A stretch of DNA of 64,000 nt from Atrina japonica (GCA_030159075.1 BROG01000466.1:442501-506500); one strand, 5' to 3'. Counted from the stretch's first letter, positions 46,361 through 55,175 are shown. Numbers and translations are program-made. Notes: generated by a model not told the origin, from the sequence alone.

Positions 46361-46603
46361 CAAGAGATATGGACTGATAGTATGCCATTTTAATACTAAG
46401 TCATGAAACTGAAGAGATTAGTATTATATACATGGTCACTTCAGTCATGGTATTATAATACATGGTCACTTGAGTAGTGTATGCAATAAAACATCTAAGG
46501 TATAAGACAAAAAACGTTCGTGAGTATTAGTAGTAGAGTCATGAAACAACTCATACTCCGAATAGACCTCTGACGGTTCATTGATTGCGTGCGCGTTCAT
46601 AGT

Positions 46604-46660
46604 CTCTATATAAACCAAGACATTTGGTGTGACTCGGGGTATAAAAAAAAAAAAAAAAAA
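46604..46660 (+). promoter_or_regulatory. TATA-like boxes before the terminal Polinton gene
   Basis: TATATAAA at 46604-46611 and TATAAAA at 46640-46646 lie 67 and 32 nt before the ATG at 46678. The latter sits in a long A-run. The ATPase gene diverges to the left, so the interval may be a two-way promoter. Confidence 0.4.
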
Positions 46661-46677
46661 ATCAGTTCATCATCACC

Positions 46678-47025
46678 ATGGAGACACGGTTTGGGTGAGA
46701 TTTCCAAGTGAAACAGAATTTTGTCGAGGAATTCGTCGTGTGTTCGTCGCCGAAGAGGAAAAGTGACGATAGTGCGCACCTACTCCCCGTCGACCAGCAT
46801 TTTTAGACCGTCCGCCGCCACGCCACCTTGCAGCTTTACGGTACCCACCCCCAAGAAACCTCCTCCACCCAGTGGCTGTACCATCAGCGCCTCCACTGCC
46901 TGAGCTGCAAGTATACTATGGCTCAGGCAGATTTGAGACTTCTGAGGCTGCAGGAACAAGAAATTAGCACGACTGATAGGAAGAAAAAAGAATTGCAAGT
47001 CAGTCCAGGGTTGCGACGTCTCTGA
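46678..47025 (+). pseudogene. outward-facing terminal Polinton gene, unidentified
   Basis: One plus-strand frame from ATG 46678 to TGA 47023-47025 reads METRFG(stop)DFQVKQNFVEEF, then VVCSSPKRKSDDSAHLLP, then another stop, and then a clean stretch of about 70 codons with GTHPQETSSTQWLYHQRLHC, LSCKYTMAQADLRLL and a basic DRKKKELQ near the end. There are two in-frame stops in about 115 codons. The CxxC and leucine-rich parts do not point to a family that I know. It is the only plus-strand gene of the element and points to the right inverted end. It is followed by a histone-type 3' stem-loop. Confidence 0.5.
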
Positions 47026-47065
47026 TGGACGGGGAATAGGGTTTTTTAAACCCGAAAAAACAAAC

Positions 47066-47105
47066 GGCCCTTTTCAGGGCCACCTAATCTTACACGAAAA
47101 GAAAC
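47066..47105 (+). terminator. histone-type mRNA 3' stem-loop plus purine-rich element
   Basis: GGCCCT (47066-47071), loop TTTC (47072-47075), AGGGCC (47076-47081), then ACC. The stem is a perfect 6 bp, and the loop and ACC flank match the metazoan replication-dependent histone consensus in the plus direction only. CGAAAAGAAA lies about ten nucleotides downstream, where a histone downstream element is expected. The stem starts 41 nt after the TGA of the terminal gene. No histone coding sequence was found upstream. Confidence 0.75.
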
Positions 47106-47289
47106 CTTAACTGAAACGATGCAGTTTTTTTGTGTTGTGTTATACTATAGTGGTAAGTCTAGTAGTAAAGTAAGTTAATTCTTTTTACTTGATTGAACAA
47201 ATTTTATGAGATATGAAAATCAATTCTAAAAATATTAACATTAAAAACACTTGAGAAAAAGTTTAGTTAGAGATAAAAAAATTTCAAAA

Positions 47290-47462
47290 ACGGAGGCAAT
47301 TCTAAAAATAGTAACATTAAACACTTGAGAATAACTTCAGTTAGACTACTGAGGAGCTCATTTGGCAGCCCCGAGAAAGCTCGAAGAACCGTCAACATCG
47401 TCAGAAAAAACTCTCTCTGGGTGGAGTGTTTAATTTTTTTTTATTTTATATACAGTAGTACA
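47290..47462. repeat. Polinton right inverted end
   Basis: The complement of 47334-47462 aligns with 28056-28190: TAAAATAAAAAA, AAACACTC, TTTTTTCTGACGATG, TCGAGCTT, AAATGAGCTC and GTCTAACTGAA in the same order. The TTCTAAAAATAG motif follows in mirrored position at both ends. Confidence 0.65.
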
Positions 47463-47464
47463 AG

Positions 47465-47755
47465 AAAAATATAAAATAATACAGATACTATTTTCACTAT
47501 CTGAACTTTGATACTTGTCTGTTGAAACGATGTAAGTGAAGAACTTCATACTTTACACTTTACTACTTGTATCACTTTGTCACTTTGAGACTTCATAACT
47601 TATGAACGTTGCACACGTTGCAAAACTATGAAACAGAGAACGTACACACTTGATCACTTTGAACAAACTTTAGAACGACACACAAACACTTGATTACTTT
47701 TGCAAACTTTGAGTACGTTACACACTTTCATGTTCTATGGTTCTCCCTCCTGCCG
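47465..47755. repeat. degenerate ACTTTG-rich tandem sequence
   Basis: Repeats of ACTTGAT(C/T)ACTTT and CACTTTGA at irregular spacing of 25-45 bp between the Polinton end and the duplicated retroelement tail. Confidence 0.5.
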
Positions 47756-48039
47756 TGGTTTTTGTTTGCGATTACTCTGTTTCACTAAATGAAATTTTGA
47801 ATTGTCTGTTCGATAACAGTTGTTCAGAGATCTGTACCAATTAAGACGAGGATTCGTTCATCACTTCTTTCATTTGTATTTGGCTTTGGACACATGGCGG
47901 TTGTGACCTGGAATGTTATCCCTCCATGGCACCTGATCCCACCTTTCAATTTCTAGTGGTCCCTGATGTCCAATTTATACCAGATTTATATCTATATATC
48001 CTGAATATTGTTTGGTTTCTTGGAATTTGTATGTACCTC
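47756..48039 (+). repeat. second copy of 286-bp direct repeat
   Basis: Matches 26938-27223 almost throughout (from TTTTGTTTGCGATTACTCTG to TTTGTATGTACCTC). The differences are mainly single-base indels. Together the copies bracket the block that holds the Polinton. Confidence 0.9.
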
Positions 48040-48059
48040 TTATTTCTCCTTAATGAAAA

Positions 48060-48640
48060 AAAGAACAATTACCATTAGAAAGTCATGCAAAATTAGAACT
48101 CATTACATGAACAATTCATTGAATATGAGATATTTACTGTAAATATTGTATCCAATGTGTACATCACATGTTATTTGTATTGGCATTTCTTTAACTTCAT
48201 GTTTCTTCGCATGTTAGGTTTTCCAAACACACACACTTTATTGGTTTTTACGGGGTGACGTTTCTCATTTTTGTTTTAATTAGTTTGGATCAAAAGATGG
48301 CTGGCTGCCGAATAACTTCAATATCACTTTTCTTTAATATAGTGAATACTACGAAATCTCTCTCATCGGAGCATGGAAGAGAACGTAGATCTGATACGAG
48401 ATTAATACAATCTAGCTCCACTCGGAGTTCCAGATATCAGTCAAGGGTGGGATAAATCAATAAGTCCAAACTCGGTCGTTAAGGTATTCCTACGATATCC
48501 AATTGTGTCGCACACGTGTATGTGTTTGTTATTGTCGATGTCAAAGTGTCCCCATGATTCCGTCCGAGGTATTTATCGTCAACTATAACAAAATGTGGAA
48601 TATATTTGATTACGCATACTATAAATGAAGATAATGAAAA
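48060..48640. other. no recognisable gene
   Basis: A 66-codon plus-strand frame at 48255-48455 has no motif. Nothing is assigned. Confidence 0.3.
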
Positions 48641-48647
48641 AAATGAT

Positions 48648-48651
<4 letters not shown>

Positions 48652-48722
<71 letters not shown>
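48652..48722. repeat. (GA)n microsatellite
   Basis: About 35 uninterrupted GA dinucleotides. Confidence 0.95.
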
Positions 48723-48723
<1 letters not shown>

Positions 48724-49051
48724 AATATTTCTGAGATCTAATTTGTTGACATAAGTGAAACTTTGTCATAAATCCATACGCGCGCCAGGTTGTTGTTTAC
48801 AAGTGGAATATCTACATAGATCTCCACGTGTCATGGCCCAGTTATGCAATCAGTAGCCCTGACCTTTTTAGGTCAGTGTCTTACTGATAAATTTTATATT
48901 ATAAATGCTGACACCTGCTAGCAACCAAAGTAATGAATAATGTGTGTGTAGGAAAATAATTCATGTGATCGACACACGATGAAACGTATTTCTTTGTGTC
49001 TTCAAGAGCGTGCTACATTCATTTCAGTAGTCTACCATTCGTCACCTCGTT

Positions 49052-49299
49052 GTTGTATTGTTTAACGTCCCACTCAAGAATTTTTCATTCATATGGAGAC
49101 ATCAACAAATGCCAGTGCAGGGCTTCAAATTTTGGCCTATGCTCGGCACCTACGGCCATTGAGTAGTGAGGGTTCTTATACGTGCCGACACCTACTGTGA
49201 CACGGGACCTCAGTTTTTTTCTGTCTCATCCGAAAGATTGGAAAAGCCAAGTCTCCGTTTGCGAATCGAGCACTCTACCGCGGAGCCACGACGGCTCTC
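49052..49299 (-). mobile_element. SINE, second head type, with 14-bp target duplication
   Basis: TTCGTCACCTCGTT occurs at 49038-49051 and 49300-49313. The minus strand reads GAGCCGTCGTGGCTCCGCGG, then the body with TAGGTGTCGGCACG and CCGTAGGTGCCGAGCATAGG, and the tail GTGGGACGTTAAACAATAC. The head differs from the SINE at 61454 but the body is the same. Confidence 0.9.
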
Positions 49300-49392
49300 T
49301 TCGTCACCTCGTTTCAGTACTTTGATTAAAATGGAATGTGATAATGCATTGCATAATATAATCCATTCTTGATGCAATTCTCCATTTTCACA

Positions 49393-49398
<6 letters not shown>

Positions 49399-49426
<28 letters not shown>
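49399..49426. repeat. (TA)n microsatellite
   Basis: About 14 TA dinucleotides. Confidence 0.9.
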
Positions 49427-49429
<3 letters not shown>

Positions 49430-50320
49430 CATTGTCCATGTGGCTGTTGATAATACGGTTAGTGATGTATATAATAACTAAAATGTAATCTTAGGCTCTG
49501 CTGTTTCTAAACTAGATCGAACTTTAATGATCCTTTTTATTGAGGACGTGTTTCATTTTCATTTTTACAGGAAACAAAATCTCAACACTATAGCGAAATG
49601 CCGCCCCATGGTGGATAATATGGCATGTCACAAGGTGTAACTGCGATAAAATTGTCAGTATATGGTCAAAGTTCCACAACTCCTGTAAAATAGATTTATC
49701 AAAGTGGCGATATAATATGGACATTTCTGTCAAACGGTACAAAAGCACTTGCTTCCACAATATAACAATATTGTAATACCCCAAAAAAGAAAAATTATAA
49801 ATGATGCTTAAAATTTTGCACGAGAGACACGCGGTTCGTTTACGTAAGACTCGTAAGTGATCTTCGATAAATAAAGATTTCACAACGAGTGTTAGTTGAT
49901 TATTATGTTTATCTTACTCCAGTTAAGTTAATTTGAAAAGACGCGAGGTTTACCGAGTGTCTTTTTAAATTTTAAAAATTAACTAACGAGAGTTAGATAA
50001 ACGTGATAATTAACTTACACGAGATGTTGAATCTGTTTCTACCATAACTTTATTTTTCTTCAGATATTTATTTCACATGCCTGTTACACATACCCTCATT
50101 GGTACAGGCTTCCAAAGACAAAATATTACATAAATATACAAAACATAAATTCCATGATTTTGAGGTTTTCTTTTCAATTTAATATTATTTTTAAATCTGA
50201 TTAGTATTTCAGTTTTATGTTTCTTATATAAATACATAAATATATACACTTATACACACTTTTACACCTTTACATGTACATACCACATATACATATAAAA
50301 AGAAATTTTATCCTAAAAGC
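49430..50320. other. no firm gene
   Basis: A 119-codon minus-strand frame (49524-49883) is open, but it is AT-driven and has no recognisable motif or paralogue here. The rest is AT-rich. Confidence 0.3.
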
Positions 50321-50481
50321 ATTTATGAAATTACGCTGGAAACCCATCCAATCCAGGAGATTTATTAAATTTCATATAATTTACAGCTTCCCCGCATACA
50401 TCAAAAGTACGATAATATTTACACATTGACTTATCATGTTGGGTGAGTTTGGTTGGATTTGTTTCTTCTAAAGCTAAGATA

Positions 50482-50655
50482 GCCATCTTTTTACAGTGGT
50501 TACCCTTAGACGGATTTTGGCTATACATTTAGATATATTATTTGGCCTTGTCTGATACCACTTTCTCTTTAACAAACTATTTAAGATTGTAGCTCAACTG
50601 ATGAAGTCTAATTGACAGAAACGATCGTCTTGGGCAATATAACTTTGATATTATA
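50482..50655 (+). repeat. hammerhead-bearing repeat R inserted in LINE
   Basis: Runs from TTTTTACAGTGGTTACCCTT through TTATTTGGCCTTGTCTGATA to the ribozyme and TATAACTTTGATATTA. It is the most complete copy of R in the window. Confidence 0.75.
50592..50635 (+). ncRNA. hammerhead ribozyme (type I, minimal stem III)
   Basis: Stem I GCTCAA (50592-50597) pairs with TTGGGC (50630-50635) with one G-U wobble. CTGATGA is at 50598-50604, then stem II GTC/GAC, GAAA, short stem III ACG/CGT and the cleavage triplet GTC (50627-50629). The wobble at the third stem I pair, compared with the copy at 18916-18959, keeps the pairing. Confidence 0.8.
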
Positions 50656-50849
50656 TTTATTATATTCCTTAATATATGAAGAAGTATTAGTTTCTATGTT
50701 TCTCGAGGTATACAAATTTTCATAAAAATTACACATTTGTCCTAGTATTCTGTTTTGACTTAAAATTAATTCATTATTTTCTAATCTCAATTCATTTATA
50801 ACATTATGGGATTGGTGCGAGTTTTCTACCATAACTGAAAACATTGGTA

Positions 50850-51260
50850 GTATGGAGTATTAGCCTTCATCACTATCGGGCTCGTACTCTCGTGATCGCG
50901 TCAAAATTCTACCTCGCTTCAATCTCCAGATTACATCAGTATAACCGTCAATATTGGATATTTCAAGGAAGGACCCCTTTCGCCCCAGTTACTTTAATGG
51001 CCAATTTTGTCCGCCGACAACATGCGACTTAATGAAAAAACATTTCATTGCAGTAGTACTGCGGGCTCTGCCAATGATATTTATTCAGCCCTGTTGCTGA
51101 TTTTTATATGAACCGCTTGAGAGTGGTATAACAACACAAGTTATGATAAAATAGAAAATCTAACTACCGTAAACAATTGTCAAATAAAAATGGCGATATG
51201 AGATAGTCAACGTATTTGTGTTTGGGACAGCCTATAGAAAAAACCTGATATTTATAAGCC
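50850..51260. other. no recognisable gene
   Basis: A short plus-strand frame (50844-51032) has no motif. Nothing is assigned. Confidence 0.3.
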
Positions 51261-51334
51261 AGTAAGATACAGGAATCAAGCACACACGCTTCATACTTAG
51301 ACATTTTACTTACCATAGACACAGATGGGAAATT

Positions 51335-51880
51335 AACAAAACAGCTATACGACAAACGCGACGACTTCGGCTTCCCTATCGTAAATTTTCCACATTTAAG
51401 TAGTGTTATCCCACAACCACCCGCATAAGGAGTTTATATTTCACAAATAATCCAATATGGCAGGGAGTGTTCAACAAAAGAATATTTCATATACAGAGGT
51501 AAACTACTCACCGACAAATTATTGACAGAGGGATATCGAAAACCGCGTTTGATGTCAACGTTCCGCAAAATTTACGGTCGGTATAAGAGCCTTGTTTACG
51601 ATTACTCTGTTTAGTAAGTGAAATGTTGAGTTACCGATGCCTGTTCGATGACGGTTGTTAAGACATCCGTACCAAAAAGGATTAGTTCCTCACGTATTTC
51701 ATCTTAATTTGAATGTTGACTCACGGCGGGTGTGACCGGTCAACAGGGGATACTTACTCCTCCATTGCACCTGATTCCACCTCTTGGTTTCAATTTTCGT
51801 CCATTTTTTTACCAGATTTGTACATTTATCCTGGGCATCCTAAATATTTATATTTTGGTATCTGAGAATTTTTATATTTA
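51335..51880 (+). mobile_element. Penelope-like 3' fragment (family B), best coding end
   Basis: The frame reads QLYDKRDDFGFPIVNFPHLS, then SSVIPQPPA(stop)GVYIS, YRGKLLTDKLLTEGYRKPRL and FRKIYGRYKSLVYDYSV, followed by the 3' tail with ACCGGTCAACAGGGGATACT and TTTTGGTATCTGAGAATTTT. It shows that the many tail fragments derive from a reverse-transcriptase element. Confidence 0.75.
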
Positions 51881-52809
51881 ATACAGATCATCAATATCCA
51901 ACTCAACATTCCGAAATTAAACTTTTAATGTGACGCAAAATTAGCATGTAAAACTAATGCTGGCTCACGTGACTGAAACTGATAACGAAATGTGTAAATT
52001 AAATGACAACAATTAACAGTCAAAGCAATCGAATATATATTTTAATGAGCAGTAAGGTTGGTAAAGGCACCGATCACCCTCAAGTGCCAAAACATAAGCA
52101 CTCGTATGCTTTCTTGCCTAGATAAACGTTTATGCCCCCGGCCTGAAAGGTCTGCCGGGGTGTACAGTGTTTCATCGTCCATTTGTCTGTCTGTGCGTAA
52201 TTCCGTTCAGCTTACTGTTTGTTTGTCTGCCCGTAATTCCGTCCCGCTTACATATTAAAGAGATATGAGTTGTCGTCGGTGAATAATTTTACATGCCCAT
52301 TTTAGGTGATATTTCATCTTATATGTATTCCAAAGAGACAATCTGGTGGCTAGAATAACAAATGCATGTGTAAAATTGCAACAATCTTGCCAAACGTAAC
52401 CCGTAATATCAGTTACTTTTTGTCCGCCTTGCCTTGAGCACTACAAACTAACTTTCGGTAAACTTTTACGAAGATTACCGAGAGACAAATAAACAAATGC
52501 TATTTGCAGTTAATATACATTCTATTCTTATTACCCTTTGCGTTATTTTTGTACATCATCATTTCATAACTAAATCAGGCAAAGATGGTCTTTTTCGTCG
52601 TTTCAAAACATTCGTTTCTGAAATTGTCCACGTGGCGGGTAAATCGGGTGATCTCGACCCAATTTTAACTCGTCCCATCGTACTCTCTGCTTCATCATTC
52701 TTGACACAGCCCAACTCCATCGGGCATGGCGGCACGATTGTAAAATGTGAGGTACGCATACTTTTCAGTTATAATGTTTTGATTTTGTCAATGTCAGCAT
52801 TCAGGGAAG
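51431..52809 (+). repeat. segmental duplication, copy 1 (left part)
   Basis: Matches 62275-63655 at high identity: the retroelement tail, an AATGCTGGCTCACGTGACTG block, a hairpin region CCCCGGC...GCCGGGG, and repeat D. The copy is interrupted at 52809 by a gypsy element and resumes at 61229. Confidence 0.9.
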
Positions 52810-53802
52810 TGTAGTATTGTTGAGGGTCGCAACTAATATCAATAGTGATCCTCTAAATGTAAGGGATGTTTGAGGGTCACAATCAATATCAGGTGAGGCC
52901 CGCTCTGACCTTGTTCGTACAAGGATGTGCTTGACAGATAAAGACAAACAATAAAATAAGATGAAATAGATTTTATTTACAAAATAAACTTGAATAATAA
53001 TATATAATGAGGTAGCACTATATAAAAATGTTACCAATAAATATGATATTTTCAGTTAATAGATTTACAAATAGATTTTTAATATGTGATCTTAAATAAA
53101 TTACTTTAATTCAAACTGAAAATTCTTAATATCAATTACTATCAAATGAAATCACAGGTACACCTATTTGTTTCTATATGTTAAAGTCAATACAATTTTG
53201 ATATAGACTATAGCTTTTTCTACAAATTGAAAGTAGATCAAGACGTCCTGCTAGCTGGAAATCGAAGTAGGTGCTGTTACAGTACCTGTGTGGAGTGTTC
53301 TGCTGAACAACTCCCCCGAAACTGGACAAACAAGACCTTATATATAGTTCTAAACAATAGAAAATCAATAAATCAATGAGAGCATTAGATGCAAATAGGT
53401 CAACCAATGAAAATAGTTCTTATAAATGACCGGAAGTTTCAAATATTTAATATGGATGCCATGTGGAGTTTGGCAGTATGCTTCGCGTTGTGTTTTCTAA
53501 AATACTTGGATATCTAAGGAAGAATTAGAATGACAGTTCAATATAGATAATATATATGAATTGTAAAAACAGTAAGTTAAAGACATAGTATCTACGATTT
53601 CCTCAAATATTTCAATCTCAATTGTTTGGGTCAAATATGTTAATATTTGGAGATAAAAAACGAAAAATTGTTGAATTAAAACACATAGAAGTATAGTTTT
53701 ATTGTATTTCACAACTTTCCACGTTTTTTTATTTTTTGTCGGTACGACAAAAATTCGTTTGCAAGCCCGCCCATATTCATATAACCTTAGCGTGACCTGT
53801 AT

Positions 53803-53818
53803 TTGCGCATGCGCATTT
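53803..53818. promoter_or_regulatory. NRF1-like site inside the MITE
   Basis: TTGCGCATGCGCA is a palindromic match to the NRF1 consensus, a frequent TATA-less promoter element. It lies directly upstream of the ATG at 53840. Promoter activity is inferred from this only. Confidence 0.4.
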
Positions 53819-53839
53819 CCATTGTTGATAGTGAAAAGC

Positions 53840-54038
53840 ATGGCGTCCAAAGCAAAAACAAATCGTGGCCGACCTGTTAAATTGACAGATTCAGCTAGAA
53901 AAAGAAATCGGAAAGAAGTTCTGGCGAAATACAACAAGACCAAGATATATAAATATTGGAAAGGAGCATGATCGATGGATAAGCCTCAAGGACCGTCTAA
54001 ATGTAGGATCTCACGTGCTTACCTCAGCATCCATTGAT
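53840..54038 (+). pseudogene. captured first exon of the MASK-type gene family
   Basis: MASKAKTNRGRPVKLTDSAR continues as KRNRKEVLAKYNKTKIY and then needs a one-base shift to read IGKEHDRWISLKDRLNVGSH and VLTSASID before a stop. The start is strongly basic with an RGRP (AT-hook-like) core. The copy at 9403-9712 shares the MASK start and the G-x-EH-x-x-W-x-x-LK block. The function is unknown; presumably this is the 5' exon of a host or transposon gene picked up by the MITE. Confidence 0.5.
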
Positions 54039-54310
54039 TGATATCGATACGATCTAGTTCATTGCGTGTGCTTCTGGGATTGTTTCTGTGCATAATTAAT
54101 GAGTTTGATTCTTACAGACGACGACAACAAATCAGCATTTATCCGTTAATTACGCTAATTATACAAAAAAGTGTCGACGTGGAAGATCATTATTCAGTCA
54201 TATCTTCGATATTTCCGCAAAATTGCCGACTAAAAAAATAACCATTTTCGTAGATACTATGTCTTTAAGTCGTAAGTCAAGTTAACAAAGATAAAATCAG
54301 TTTTTCTACA

Positions 54311-54323
54311 TTCTTCCCCCCTT
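54311..54323 (-). other. polypurine tract of gypsy element
   Basis: On the minus strand AAGGGGGGAAGAA directly abuts the 3' LTR start TGTAG. This is where plus-strand priming occurs in LTR elements. Confidence 0.8.
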
Positions 54324-54523
54324 AAGAACAAATGTTTACATGTGTTAATAATATTATATATATATATATATAGAAAAACTGGTAAAATATTTCATCATTA
54401 CAAAAATTATTGTATACAATACATATTAATTATTCATAACTCTATATATATTAGTCATGATATAATGCATCTAAAAAAAACAGTTCATGAAATTATCACA
54501 TGTATAAATATTTTCTCCAATTA

Positions 54524-55135
54524 TCAATAAATGTTGTAATTCATTTTTAGTGGTTGAAGTGGCTCTATATGTCGTCTTCTATACCAGCGTGGATTCTGTT
54601 GGTGTTGTAGAATAATTTCATCTCCATTTTGCTGCATATGAATACTTTTATCTCTGGCATTGTTTATTCCAGGTTGTATGTTTTGAGTTAAAACAGATGT
54701 ACTTATTAGGGATTGTTGTACTGTCAATTGTCTCCTTTGTTTTTCTTTAGACCGAGGTGATAGTATTTGTATGTTTCTTGGTGGTAAAATATGCCCAGGA
54801 TTTATATATTCTTTATTTCGCACTTTCACTGTTTCAAAATTTGCATGATGTTTACGTTGATGTTGACTTTTATGTTTACCCTGAATTAGTTGCTGACATT
54901 TGGTACATTTAAATAATTTCTTTGTCGGTTTGTGCACTTTTGCCCAATGATTCATGAAAGATCGGTAGCTTTCAAATTTTTCAGTTGATTTGCAATTTGT
55001 AATGGAGCATGTCATGTGTGATGTCCAACTGGGTCGTATGTCTTCATCTAAGCTGTGTATTTCATTTTCTGTTACTGTTACATCCAGGATATCCATATCT
55101 GAAAAATTATAGTTTTGGAATTTATTCAATTCCAT
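54524..55135 (-). CDS. gypsy ORF3 with C2H2-like zinc fingers
   Basis: An intact 203-residue frame, 40 nt downstream of the integrase stop, in the env position. Residues about 42-67 show C-x4-C-x14-H-x4-H (CSITNC ... HWAKVH). Residues about 74-92 show C-x2-C-x10-H-x3-H (CTKC ... HQRKH). The rest is basic and Gln/Asn-rich, with RRRHIEPLQPLK close to the end. There is no signal peptide or membrane segment, so it is not an envelope protein. A nucleic-acid-binding role is likely from the fingers. It has no stop or frameshift, while gag and pol have several. The start at MELNKF is the first ATG after pol. Confidence 0.75.
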   Translation of the reverse strand: MELNKFQNYNFSDMDILDVTVTENEIHSLDEDIRPSWTSHMTCSITNCKSTEKFESYRSFMNHWAKVHKPTKKLFKCTKCQQLIQGKHKSQHQRKHHANFETVKVRNKEYINPGHILPPRNIQILSPRSKEKQRRQLTVQQSLISTSVLTQNIQPGINNARDKSIHMQQNGDEIILQHQQNPRWYRRRHIEPLQPLKMNYNIY

Positions 55136-55175
55136 TTAATATAAAACTAGACTTACATGCATACTTTGTTAAGTT

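Larger units (their letters stand above)
28056..47462 (-). mobile_element. decayed Polinton/Maverick DNA transposon (with nested gypsy)
   Basis: Virus-like self-synthesising transposon. It is identified by linked remnants of a packaging ATPase, a retrovirus-like integrase, a Polinton capsid-family protein and an adenain-like cysteine protease, all on the minus strand. Imperfect inverted ends share TTTTTTCTGACGATG, AAATGAGCTC and GTCTAACTGAA (28056-28245 against 47290-47462, complement). Exact ends and target duplication are not resolved. After removing the gypsy insertion (30241-39088) about 10.6 kb remains. No protein-primed DNA polymerase B was found. Most genes carry many single-base frameshifts. 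These may be real decay or uncorrected long-read errors. Confidence 0.85.
50285..50844 (-). pseudogene. LINE ORF2 fragment (L1/Tx1-like), split by repeat R
   Basis: Before the insertion (50844-50656) the minus strand reads VMVENSHQSHNVINELRLEN, then LILSQNRILGQMCNFYENLY, as in the endonuclease-RT linker. After it (50480-50331) come KMAILALEETNPTKLTQHDK, then VNYMKFNKSPGLDGFP, the first conserved RT box. Stops follow at once, although FHKCF and DKISFYMYMW continue the pattern. The two halves are in different frames because of the intervening repeat. Confidence 0.7.
53581..54264 (+). mobile_element. TTAA-flanked MITE carrying a captured exon
   Basis: Inverted ends AGACATAGTATCTACGA (17 bp, perfect) are flanked by TTAA on both sides (53577-53580 and 54265-54268). 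The partner LTR has a single TTAA at this point, which proves insertion. TTAA target choice is the hallmark of the piggyBac superfamily. The inside holds a TTGCGCATGCGCA motif (about 53804-53816) and, 25 nt on, the start of a MASK-type reading frame. Confidence 0.85.
52810..54310 (-). repeat. gypsy LTR (3' LTR on minus strand) with nested MITE
   Basis: Begins TGTAGTATTG and ends TTTTTCTACA. Without the 688-bp insertion and duplication it is 813 bp. On the minus strand it keeps a TATATATAAGG box (about 53336-53346) and an AATAAA (52972-52977). Confidence 0.9.

Noticed and set aside
46678..47025. A histone gene in front of the stem-loop
   Set aside because: No frame shows histone-fold sequence or a histone C-terminus.
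47066..47084. Reading the stem-loop as a minus-strand signal
   Set aside because: On the minus strand the loop is GAAA and the ACC flank is absent. Only the plus direction fits the histone consensus.
49524..49883. 119-codon minus-strand frame
   Set aside because: It is long for this composition but has no motif, paralogue or neighbouring exon evidence. It is recorded only as unassigned DNA.
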